From Chamaea fasciata (taxonomy: Eukaryota; Chordata; Aves; Passeriformes; Sylviidae), in the NCBI GenBank assembly GCA_029207755.1, contig JARCOQ010000006.1, forward strand, positions 66,500,093-66,564,092: a DNA stretch of 64,000 nucleotides, given 5' to 3'. Numbering within the stretch: the stretch's first letter is position 1; the number at the start of each line of letters is the position of its first letter. A program made the position numbers and the translations under genes. The notes beneath the pieces were generated by a model, which searched no databases, was not told the origin of the DNA, and saw only the letters and a program-made list of their open reading frames with translations. Below, piece after piece: positions 12,538 to 23,813 of the stretch.

Positions 12538-13739
12538 TTACAATGCTTAGCCCAGCCCTCCTGGGATCACAAATACTTCTGCAATGCCTGCAATACTGTG
12601 AGAATGAAAGCTACTGAATGCAGAAAGTTGGTGGCTGTGGTAATAATCTGGTTCATTTTTGCAGTGAGCTCATTAGTACAGGGTGTTAAGGGAAGTTGAG
12701 AGACTCAGTAATTTGATTAATAATACAAGGACCAAACAACCCAAACAGTTGGGTTGGTTATATTTTTTATAGTAGTGCTTGAAGGATATTTGAAGTTTAT
12801 AAAGCTTGTTGAAGAATGAGAATGCAGGTTATTTTAGCTTTCAATAATAGGGGAGAAAAAAGTATTCCATAAAATAAAAATATCTCAGATTTAGGAAAAA
12901 GGTGTACTGAGATTAACAAAATCCATTTGAGATGAAAAAGCTTGTGCCACTATATGTATCTGAACCTTCTGCTCTGCTTTGGAAAGTGCATCTGTTCTGA
13001 AAAGCGATTTTGTGCCTAGGTAAGTGGAATATAGCAAATTGCCCAAAATACTCAGCTACAAAACAGGAGTACTGGGTGGGACTTCACAGCCAGCCTCTTC
13101 CTTAGCTAATGAGTGGGATCATGGATAGTTCAAGTTGTGTAATCATGCTGACTTGGCAGAAACAAGCACTGTGTGAAGCCTGTGTCACTCATTCTCAGTA
13201 CATTCTCGTGTGCATAGAAAATTCCACTGGAAGCACTCATATAGGTAGCTAAATGACACCAGCCTGATTTTCCCTATTAGAACAGTAAAAGCTAATAAGA
13301 AAGGGTGATAAGTTACATGGAATTTTAGAGTGCTTGTTAAAAATATGGAATCCATGAGGCCCTTCCTCATGAACCAATAGTTAGATGTGTTAAGGTGTCT
13401 TTCCAGCTCTGGATAGATGTCTGGTTTCCAAATTGTTAAAAATATTCCTGGTGACAAGAGAACTCCTGATGCATAGGCATTCAAATTCTAGGATCCTTCT
13501 TCATATTCTACTTTAGTTTTGATTCCTATGACTTAGCAAACAAACATGAGTGCTGGAACATTCACTGATAAGGCTGATTGAAAAGTTGCCGCACAAATTA
13601 GCAAGAAATGTGGATTTCAAGTTTGTAGTCAAGGGAATCAAAAAGGAAATGCAATTTTGAAAATAATCTTTCTTCAGAGAAAACAAAAAAAACAGAAGCA
13701 AAGCATACAAATTTATTATTCAAAAAGAGCTTGAGTTCT

Positions 13740-14640
13740 GTATATTTAATGTTCACTAAGATTTGATTGTAAATTGCCAGTAAACCGAGTAACTTTTTGA
13801 AAACCTATTCGATGAATAAATTTAAATAATGAAGGCATTAGAGAAGATCCTGATTCTTTGGATTACAGCTTCAAATAAAAGGATAAAAAAGATCAGCCGT
13901 ATGTTCTGCAAGAACCGCTCGGGTTTGTTACTCTCTTGGTGATTAGTTTATGGAAATGTCAGTATTGAAAAACAACTATTGTTTTTCAAAGGACAGATGA
14001 GCATTGTTCTGCCCTAAAAATGTTGTTCTCAAGCTTTCACTCTTTGTTCATTCGTTTTAACATTTGATGAGATTGCAGCATTATTTACAATGGTTACCAA
14101 CAATTTTTAAAGTTGGAATTTGCTTCCAAAATGTGATAGTTAACTTAGTTGTTAACCAAGCCAAGTACTGATCTAAAATAGTTGGTTTTCACTCAGTTTA
14201 TTTCTGTTGCTTGAGTCTGGCTTATTTATGAGTCTGCAATAAAAAAATAATCACTGTATATATTCAATTTTCTGCTTATACTATTGATATTTACAAGAAA
14301 TAAAGAAAAACCTGTAATGTGCTCCATGTTTCTACAACCCCAGCCATTTGTTATTGGCATCTAGGAAGATTAAGTTCCAACAATTACAGTGCTTTTAAAT
14401 TTCTAGAAGCAGTGTGCACATCAGATGCTTTCTGCTTCTACAATGATGCAAAGTAGCCATATGCCTAGTTAACCATCTAATTAGACTTTGCATCACTGAA
14501 GGAATAGAAAAGGCCCAGAGTGTTTATTGTTCAAATCTCCAACATTAATTCACCAGATTCACATGTCAGCCTAGGAATTAGAGAGGGGCCAAAATAAGAG
14601 GCCTTCTTTGAAGCAGTCTTGTTAACAATCTCTGATTTCC
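13740..14640. promoter_or_regulatory. candidate conserved noncoding block
   Basis: This is about 900 bp of complex, repeat-free AT-rich sequence without a long open frame. It contains CAAAG-type (SOX/TCF-like) and TAATTA/CTAATTAG homeodomain-type cores, and includes the hairpin at 13965. It resembles developmental enhancer sequence, but this is impression rather than alignment evidence. Confidence 0.22.
13965..13989. repeat. perfect 10-bp inverted repeat (hairpin)
   Basis: TTGAAAAACA (13965-13974) and its exact reverse complement TGTTTTTCAA (13980-13989) are separated by a 5-nt loop, ACTAT. It lies in complex unique sequence. It is too short and AT-rich for a microRNA precursor, and could be a paired binding site or chance. 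Confidence 0.7.
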
Positions 14641-17287
14641 CTCAATAATTTTTTTTCTTAAATTTTATAAAACACCACAGATAAAAGGCTTCTAGAGTTC
14701 TGGCTTGAATGATGAAAGCAATGTTTACAACATGCCTTCAAAACCCAAGTTTTTCAGATTTCACTGCCATTTCGTTGGCAGGTAATAAGACAAATGCAAG
14801 TAATGAGCTGGTTGTTTTGCCTCTTGTTTAGAAACTTCCTGTGTGGAAATTCCACTGACAATTCTTCCATTATATTGGCTGGTTCTTTTTCTACCCTACC
14901 ACTGTTGGTATTCTTCAATCCTAAAGGGACAGCTTGAATTGCCATAGGATTGTATAATACCTTGGCTGATAAAATAGAAAAATAGCTCCTTTTTTGTGTT
15001 ACCTGGCAAAGAACTTTTGCCTGTTTTGGAGGCATAGAGCATTACAAGTGAAAAGTACCCAGATCAATTGGAAGGTGGTATTTTCTCCTTTAAACATGTC
15101 CCTAGTAGGCAAATAACAGAATATAGGAAAGTAGATTTTTTTTCTATTGTCAGCTGCTGTCACTTTTTCCTAGTCCTTGAATTTGATCATCAAATTCCAA
15201 CCCCATGCACAATCACCTCTGATGCAAAATGAATATTTATTTTTTAAAAATGTATATATTAAAAAAAATACTAGCTATGTACAGGTGGTCCCATAAAACC
15301 TGTTTGCTTGACTGTGTCCATTTGTGTTCAATCTTAAACAGCAACTAGTAAAATGAAAGCATTTGTGCTTGGGATATTTATGAAAAGAATTGAATAATGA
15401 AACTGGAAAAGGTCAGGGAGACTCTGAGGAAAAGTGTGATCCAATACATTGGTTACAGATCTTTCTGTGAGGATCATCCAAATTTTTTCATAAACATGGA
15501 CTTGAAACAGCAGTATATGAGGGGTAACTGTGTTAGAAGAAATGATCTTCATGAGCAAACATGTGGATTTCTTGTAAGGTCTTTTCTGTCTCTGACTTCT
15601 ACAATCTGTTCTGCCAGGGAGAGACATTTAACATCAGTTTTTAAAAAAGTGATTTTCACATTCAGACTGTCTTTTTTTCAGATATTGCAAAACCCACAAT
15701 ACATTTTGTAGCATGGAATTTCTCCTTGCATCCTTCACACCTTGAATCTGCGTAGTCAAAGGCTTTGGACAATGAGTGAAGCGACCAATATTTGTTTTGG
15801 CAGCTAAAACTACTCGCTACATCTGTCATTCAACTCTTGGAAACCCCTGACATCCAAAAATGAAGACACTGCTTAAAAGAAGTTGTGTGTGAAAAAGCAA
15901 TTGTCTGTGCAGCATTTGCAGTAGCAACCTAGGCACATTTTTCTTGGCTTTCTCTCTGTTTCTAAGGTTGATGAAGCCATCAAAGCCACTGCTCTTTTTC
16001 AGGCTAGAAAGCCACTAGTAAAGAAATCATGGAAGTCCACCCCATGACTGAGTATTTTCACCTTATGCTAGAAATTTATCCCTGAAGCATCTAAAATTGA
16101 TGTTTTCTTGGTCTTCAAATTAATTATTACAGTAACTGGTAGAATAAATGCAGGATGGCCCAGATAGGAACATATTTATGTAATTAGGTGTGTTTTCTGG
16201 ATTATTTTGGCAGGGGACCATAGCATTAAAAAAGTTAATTTCTACATTTGCAGCCAGTATTTAGGATCATGTGGATGGTGAGGGGTAAAATTCAAAGGAT
16301 TTTACAGGTGTTAGTCTGAGAGAAATAGAAAAGAGTAGAAAAGATTTCTTTGAAACCTATTGAAATGAGTGTCAGAACATCATGGGATCAGATACTCTTC
16401 AACTGAGCTGATGTTGAGGTATATTTAAATTAATGTCTGCTCCTGTGTGTGACTCATTCTTTTTTATAGGTCTCTCACTTGAATAACTTCCATTTTGGGG
16501 TGTAAATCTGTTGTCTGTTGAACACTGGAGCTCTGAATGGCAGGATGAGTTATCAGCCTCAAATGGAGGCAGGTCTCTGCCATCCCCTGGCCACAGAGCA
16601 GTCCCTTTGTGTGGGTCTGCAGTGTCACAGCTGCTGCAGCCTGAAGGGCGGCTAAATAAATTTCTTCTGCTTTCAGAGCACATCAAAGCACAATGGCTGA
16701 ATGGAAGATTAACTATGAAAACATGCAATGTCTTTGTCGGGACACATTGCGTTGGAGTCTGTGCCCATGGTGTGGAGTGCTCTGCTTCCCGATGCTTTGA
16801 ACAGATGGGTAGCTGGGTTACAAGAAGATTATTTGTATTATTTGTACAGTTGTCTTGCTGCTAATTTTTTCCTTAAGTTTTGGAAGCACATTGAGGGTGG
16901 TACTCAACAATTCTGCCTTTGATTCCTGCTTGGACAGGTATTTCTGATAGAGCACCTGTGCACAGCTTTGGCCGGCTTCTATTTGTCCGGTTATAAATTT
17001 GATTTTTTCCCTCCTATGAAAATATGCTTGTATATCCCTTTGAGGTCCAGCATTTCCTTTAAAAACAAGTTAAGATTAGCAAATGAATTCAGTCTGACAT
17101 GGCTCTGTCAGATTTGTGTTGTTTGGCTGCTTTGAGCCCGCACGTCTATGTTACGCCTTTGGTTGTTGCTAATGGCAGTATGCAGGTTCACCTTCCGCGC
17201 TGGACCTAAAAACAGCTTCCCAAGTGTGCAGGACTGTTGAAAGGAGATTGTTATCTACTTCCCACTGCACATTTTCCTGAAGCTTCC

Positions 17288-17305
17288 TTTTTTTTTTTTT
17301 TTTTT
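17288..17305. repeat. 18-T homopolymer
   Basis: An uninterrupted T run is flanked by unique sequence. No attached retroposon body was recognised. Confidence 0.9.
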
Positions 17306-20130
17306 AAATCTTCTGTTGCTGCCACACGCGCTAATGGATTTCTGTACAGGAAGCACAGAATCTTTCAAAAGACTGGATTCAGCACTTTTGTGGGGCCTGT
17401 AGTCCATTAAGCTGAGGGACCAGTTGAATCAAAGAGGCTGCACAGCCCCTAGTTTCAGTTTTGAAAGCAGTGGCCCCCAGGAATGAAATGTTATAAAAGA
17501 CGACAGACCTAACCTTTTATTTCTCTACCTTGGACTGAGTTCTATTTAGCAGCAACACGAAATTTCTATCAGGTTCCCTCCATACGGTCCTTTCAAGGCT
17601 CCAATAAAGGAATGAATGCCAGAGCAGAGCCTTTACCCATTCAGATTTCAGCTCTGTTAGCTTTCAATACCAGAAATGTACTTAAAAGTTGGTAAGGTTT
17701 GTTAACTCTAATATACCACTGTCACTCATCCTGCTCCAAAAGAATCAAACTATATATGTGTTGGGATTTGCAATTCAAATGAAACCATTTTTCTTCTTGA
17801 AAATGGGCTACTGTGGAGGAAAAAAAGGCTGTATAAAGGATCACATTAACCTACAGCAATAATATTATAACAGCACTGTTCGTGATACTATAGTTAGGAT
17901 TGTGCCAACTGGTTAATTTATGAGCCTTCTCCTTCCCTTTCTGAAATGCCCAGCTGCTTTCCCCCCAGCTTTACAAATTTCTGATTAAAAGTCTCAAATA
18001 AAAGGGCTCTGCTTGTCAGGAAACAAAATTCTATAGACTCAGCTATCATCAGGTTTATTTCAAAACGGTAGTAAGGTTCTATGTCATTTATTTATTTATT
18101 TTTAAGATAAGTATAACAGTATTTATTTTTCCATAAGTTGCCCATGAATGATCACACTTCCATAATTTTAACTGACTAATATCCTGTGGAATTTTACTAT
18201 TTAGCTAGTAAATTTATTGCCTTGTTGTAGGGACTTAAAAGGGGCAGTAAGGGCATATTTCAAAAGTTAGTAAACACAGATTTTGAGAAAACAGGTTTCA
18301 TCTATCTTACAGAAATCGTCACCAGTGACCAAAGAGTTTATTGATAAAGTATCTGGGCTGCATTTTGTGGGAAAGTAGTGGTAGGAAAGGTTCTCCACTG
18401 ATATTTTTCAATGATAATTAAATAGGAGAACATTTGGAAAGATACTGCCTTTTAGGCTAATAGTCAGTAGAACTGTGTATAGCTGAGAATTAAAAATCTT
18501 GCCCATAAAATAGCAGCATGGAGGGCTCAGTAAGAATGAAGCCAGAGATATTAATCTTAATATTAATGGCTGATGCTATCGCTGACATTATTGTTAAGGC
18601 TTTTAATACCAATACTGCTGTGGGTATGACAGTTGGAGTCCAGGGTGTATGAAGAGAGGAGAACAGCCCAAATAGCAGGGGACCCAAATTTTTAAGCTAG
18701 ACTTTTACCTGAAGGGAAAGGAATTGGTTTCAGTGTCCTTGTACCAAGCGTGCTGCAGGGTACAAAACTGTGTGCAACCAAAGGAAAGGGAAGTATTTCC
18801 AATGCTAACCTGGTACCAAGGTAGATAGTATTAAGAGACAGAAACTTCCAGAAAAGCCATATGCTCCTGAATTCATCTCTGCAAAACATGGAGGATACTG
18901 GAAATAGTACCTGGAAGTGAATTTCCAGCCTATCTGGAAATAGAAGCCTGAAGAAAAGGTCAGCTTTAAAAAAAGGATACTGTCAAACAAAGCAAGAAAG
19001 TCTTGAAATAAGGTGCATTCTTCTAGATTCTTTTCATTTCTGAATATGTGACTCAGGGCTGGAGAATGTGATTACCTGACTTTATGTTCTGATATTTAGT
19101 CTGCAAAAGTTTTTATTTATAAAAATCCAAGAAGAATTAGAATAGAATTCTTTGTGTTAGCTAGAGTGGTTATTCTGTCACTCACCAAGATGACCCAAAA
19201 CTTGCTTTGTTTTTGCCAAAATGCTTATGCTGCATCAAAGCTCGTGTTGGCTTTTGTGGGAGTTTTTGTGTGCGTACAGACATGTGTGTGATACAGGCTA
19301 ACACATGGAAACACGAGATCAGGCCAGCACTTGTGGGCACTTTTCTAGCAGATCACACTTTCAGTTCCATCCTTCAGAGTACCTTTGCCAAAATATTTCA
19401 GGATGCACGTCATGAACTGCTCCCCAACCAGTATTTAATGTATCTGATCTGTATTGTTTATGTACATATGAGTGTATGTCTAAACAAACTTATAGAAATA
19501 CTCGCATGTAATTAGATATTTATACTCAGCAAATGTTTAAGAAATTGGGTAGGTACAAGTACAGCTATTGTGTAAACGTATAAATAGATGCCTATATATG
19601 TGTATTGATATTTATGGAAATTTTTGCGTGCATGTGTGTTTCTGTAACCATATTTTGCCAACAGTGCAAATATATGGGGAGAAAAAGGTTCAAGTCCAGG
19701 GTTAAGGATCTCTGACTAATTCCTGCTACTGCTTCTGTCTTTCAGTTTGTGACTGAAGTCACTGAGCACTGATTTAACCCCTATGGACAACAGAAAATGC
19801 TGTTTATGGGGCCTGTCAATGTTGTCTTCAAGTTTTTGAATCTCAGTTTCTCACAGAAGGATTGAGAAAAGAAAAGAGGATTTAGCAGTCCCTGTGTTAC
19901 GGAAAAACATTAGGTCATTGTCTAAGAGCGATATTTTGAAGGCACGTTTTACCGTGAGCACACCAGCTCAGGATGTGGGAACACTGAGTTCCTGGAGCTG
20001 AGAATGCTGTCTGTCCTTACAGCAATGCAGGCTCAGAGTTGCTTGTGTAGGAAGAGCCAAAGGGCTCCAGCAGTGGACAGAGCTACTCCCCCTACTTATC
20101 CATCCACCCTCTGTGAACAATGAGCTGGGC
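17306..20130. other. gene-free unique sequence
   Basis: No gene is supported. The stretch 17400-18050 is a candidate conserved block (listed separately). TTTA repeats occur at about 18088-18103. Short frames at 18490-18990 and 19207-19515 have no recognisable content. Near 19690 a GGTTCAAGTCC string resembles a tRNA B box, but no A box or cloverleaf is present. Confidence 0.55.
17400..18050. promoter_or_regulatory. candidate conserved noncoding block
   Basis: The sequence is complex and free of simple repeats. It holds an ATCAAAG (TCF/LEF-like) core, an AACTGGTT grainyhead-like core and several AATAAA/TTAAT cores, with no long open frame. The look is that of a vertebrate enhancer. The element boundaries are arbitrary and conservation is untested. 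Confidence 0.22.
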
Positions 20131-20480
20131 CAACATTAACACATGATGTCATCCCAGTTTCTCTAGCTCCTTCTGCAGGGTTTGTTTTGTGCTCCTGAGG
20201 CCAGCTGGCCCAGCCTGGCTTGCATCAGTACAGCAAAGTCACCCTCACCCAAGAGAGGGACAGCATCCAAAGTGCGCCTGGGAGAGTGTTCCTTATTCAG
20301 GCTTGCACCTGTCCTCACAGCCTTGTCCTGCAGAGTGCTCAGCCCAAAGTGGGGCCACTTCTGGGATTTGAGCATCCTGGAGGATGTGTCAGGCCTTGGG
20401 CTGACTCCCTGGCCCTGTTTGCTCACACAGTCTCTCTCTGTAGGGACCTGGCTGCTGAATTAGTGGTTTACTGAGCACGT
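20130..20480. other. GC-richer patch with several overlapping open frames
   Basis: This patch is clearly GC-richer than its surroundings and stays open in several frames on both strands: plus 20182-20463, plus 20220-20474 and minus 20163-20426. Because all these frames are open together, low stop-codon density from GC content is the likely cause. No frame shows a domain or a family I recognise. It may be an old repeat or exon remnant, with no positive evidence for either. Confidence 0.4.
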
Positions 20481-23400
20481 GCTCAAAAGGGTTGCAATGG
20501 AAATGATGTGTGAATCTCATCTTTAGAAATGTCCAGCTCTTTGCTTTATTTGTATTCCTCTCTTTCTCTACCACAGCCTCATCTCTTCATTAAGCTTAAT
20601 TCTCTAGAAGTCAAAAATCTTTGCCCATCTGTGCATTTATGCGTTATTGTCCAAAAACTTCAGAATCTGCTGCTGAATTCAGTTACCTTTGGCAAAAGTT
20701 CATGGTTTAGAAGTTTTAAATTGCTGGATGCATGGAGAAAAAAGCCAGTATCTGGTGAGAATGTGGACTCCCAATGAATTCCTCCCACAAGAGAAGGCAG
20801 GAAATCCTGGCTTCTCATGATGGAAACAGTCATTAAGATAAGTATAACCTGGCCCATCAACACAGCTACAGTGATGAACAACTGCTGCTTGCCCACCTGA
20901 TAGAATATTGGAAGGACTGATTGGAAGAGGAGGGAAGCTGTAAGGGAGCAAGAGACAGGAGAAAAAGACAGAAGATGGAAATCTAGAGGAGAACTTGCCT
21001 CCTGACCCTGGCTGCTAAAAATGTGCATGTTGGTTTTATTTTCTGGAGGGTGCAAAACATAGCAGACATCTGCTACAGAGGTGAGGATTTTAAAATTTGA
21101 GCACCTGGTGGCAAATTAGAATATAGAATCCAAATGTTGAGAGCCTTGGCATCCTAGGGGAGGTATGCAGTGAAGGTATCTCAGAAGGGGGATGTGTTGA
21201 GCCAGCAGGTGCTTCAAGATAGTTAATAAAAATTGCAGAATACAAAAATGCAGGAGATTGTGTCCAGTTCTAATCACCTTTGGAGGTGTAGGAACTTTGC
21301 TCAGGAGGAAGGTGACTTGTGTGGGTGCCTATCCACTGAGTATTTCTGAACTTACCTTTTCTTTTAAATAATTGAACAGAAAAAAATGTTTTCTTTTGAA
21401 GAAAAAGGGCTGGAAGGTATGAGGTGGTGTTCATATGTTTTATGCAATGATGGGGATTACAGGCACAGTTTTGGAACTGGAACCAAGACTGTCCTTTTTT
21501 TTAGTAAGTGGCATAACTATTAGACTTTAGAAGCATAGTCTTCTTGCATGCTCTTTTTTTTCTGTATCAGTAAGACTTATATTTTACAGGGAAACACAGC
21601 AGTGATTCAACCAAAAGGCTGAAGAATGCCCTGTGTGCAGTCTGGTGGTTAGATCAATCCTATGGGCAGTGGAAGATGTAAAAGAAAACCACTTTGGTCT
21701 CCCACAGGGTAAGTGTTCTGTAAAGTACATTTTTGCATGGAAGCACAGCTTAACCACCTAAAACAAAGCAGTGGTTGCAGCTGTTTTGCAAGAAGCTCTA
21801 TCCTCTTGACTAGATACATGGCTTTATATATTTACAAATTAAGTATATCTGTTAGATCAACCCTTTGAGAAGGGACAATTTGATTCCTGTTTTGTAAATC
21901 CTGATTAATTTCATGTAAGCTAGGCTTTGACCTCCTTGACTTTGTAAAGACCGTGGCTGTTGTCAGATGATGATGGTTTGTAGCTGTGTATAAGACAGCA
22001 GGGAAGTGGTGAAGAACCTCAGTTTATGTTGGTGCAGTTAAAGTGACAGAGAGCAACAGCCAAAGATGCCCCTTTCTGCTGTGTCCTCTGTGCCTCAGCA
22101 CGTTACCAGAGGATTAGCTCAGCCCTCACATCTCTGCTTCCTGAGCTGAGATGCTCATGAGGTTTTACTCTAGTTACCAAGGTATTTGCAAAGCAAAAGA
22201 AATTGCACCTGTAAATGTTAATATTCAGTCCGATTGCCAGACATGTGTGCTTTTGAGAAGATTTTAATTTGGCTTGCTCTGCCTACCATTCCCAGGCTGT
22301 GGCTCTGCTTTCCTCCCTATGGTATTTAAACTGTGCTTCCCAAAGCAGATTACTCCCAGCACACCCCATGGAAGGGTACATAGGGATGAGATGTAGATGA
22401 TCTAATGGAGATCCATCATTGTTGAATAATTAGTTCAAATTATTAGGGATTATACTCCCTAAGTATTGAGCAATTTGTCCTGCCTGGAGCGATGTTGTTA
22501 CATGGTTTTTCATCAGATTTCAATTTTCAAATCTTTAAGTATTACTTAGTGGAGTTATGGATCCTGTGGAGCAAGTTCAAACCTATTGTCAACATCTGTC
22601 TTGTGACTGAGTATTTTATAATCAGAGGGACGGCAAACCTTAGGTTCAGTCATAGAAGTGAAGAAGAAAGAGAAGTCAGCCAGGTCCTAACAGATCTGAG
22701 TTGTCCTGCCCTACTGTGCTGTGACTGGCTTCACTGTTCCTTATGCAGCCTCACCCCATTGGGTTTATTATTTTGCACAGACAAAAATAGTTTACTTTTC
22801 AGTGTAAAGGACTATTATATGAAGCACTTTTGAAAGTCTGTCCAAAGCCCCTTTCTTACAGAAAATGTCTCAGTCAAGCCATTAATTCAGTGGCTGTTTT
22901 CTACAACACATCTGAGGTTTTTTTCTTCCTTAGAATATGAATATTAAATAAAGGTTACCATCATTTGGCAATTGTCCCTGTAATTTTTAATGGTTTTATG
23001 GAACAGGTTTCTAAGACTAGAAATTCTTAGAAAAAAAAACAGGCTCTGTACCTGGTTTACACCCAAGTGTTCTTTTAAACTTGATGATAAATCCTTTATT
23101 CTTTTGTAAATTGGAAATAATTAAGTTGAAGACAGTGAAGTTTCAAGCAAATAAGCTGGGAATTTGGGTAATCTTAACCCAGCAGCCTGAACATTGATGA
23201 TGTGGGGTCTAAGTTCTCCCATGACTCTCAGGAACAGCTCCATGTCAGTGTTTTAAGTGGTAAATGGATGACACAATCACACTCCTCATCTTGTATTTCC
23301 TTATTTCACTTTCATTTCGATCCTGGTTACTTTGGCTCCTTTCCTTCACAGAATAAATACTCACATTCATGAATGTAACACTTTTAAACTTATATGATTC

Positions 23401-23789
23401 TGTAGTGAGAACATAACTAATGCATGTTCTTCCATGAGGATATGGGAGGAAAGTAAGGAAAAAAAAGACTTTTTTGTGATATCTTGAATTGGGAAAATTA
23501 GGTAAATGAATGTCTCTGCATAATTCCATGAGCTTTTCGTCTGAAATAATGAATGGATTATTATAAATATAACAAAAAGTCAGACTTATGCGACTGATGC
23601 TTAACATCTGTTGAGAAAAACCTGACAAACAAAGGCTTTGACTGCATTTACACATGGCCAGCAATGCGGTAGAGTTGCCTCATTGGACCAAACAGGACTT
23701 CTCAGATCTATAAAGTTGTTTAGATTCATATATTATGTTGTAATATCCAGATCTTGTTATTAATTTGTCAATACTTTTTCTTTTGTTTC
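20481..23789. other. gene-free unique sequence
   Basis: I see no supported gene, RNA or mobile element. Short frames at 20660-21055 (minus), 22492-22833 (plus) and 23245-23664 (minus, 139 codons) lack codon bias and recognisable domains. Short A and T runs are scattered. Confidence 0.6.
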
Positions 23790-23813
23790 TTTTTTTTTTT
23801 TTTTTTTTTTTTT
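23790..23813. repeat. 24-T homopolymer
   Basis: An uninterrupted 24-T run is preceded by a T-rich, C/G-interrupted stretch (TTTTTCTTTTGTTTC). No retroposon body was recognised on either side. Confidence 0.9.

Larger units (their letters stand above)
12535..17287. other. gene-free unique sequence
   Basis: No gene is supported. A perfect 10-bp hairpin lies at 13965-13989. The stretch 13740-14640 is complex and enhancer-like. Overlapping open frames at 15334-15711 (both strands) and 16399-16864 (both strands) have no codon bias or recognisable domain. A good splice-acceptor-like pyrimidine tract ending TTTCAG occurs near 16675, but no convincing exon follows. Confidence 0.55.

Noticed and set aside
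13965..13989. MicroRNA precursor
   Set aside because: The stem is only 10 bp and AT-rich; a microRNA hairpin needs roughly 22-30 paired bases.
16660..16720. Splice-acceptor-like TTCTTCTGCTTTCAG with a possible exon
   Set aside because: No in-frame conserved-looking peptide with a donor follows; such acceptor strings are common by chance.
19685..19702. tRNA B-box-like string (GGTTCAAGTCC)
   Set aside because: No A box at the right distance and no cloverleaf fold; not a tRNA or a supportable tRNA-derived SINE.
21095..21113. Another CTCF-like string (GCACCTGGTGGCAA)
   Set aside because: Several consensus positions fail, including the central A and the 3' half; much weaker than the site at 32101.
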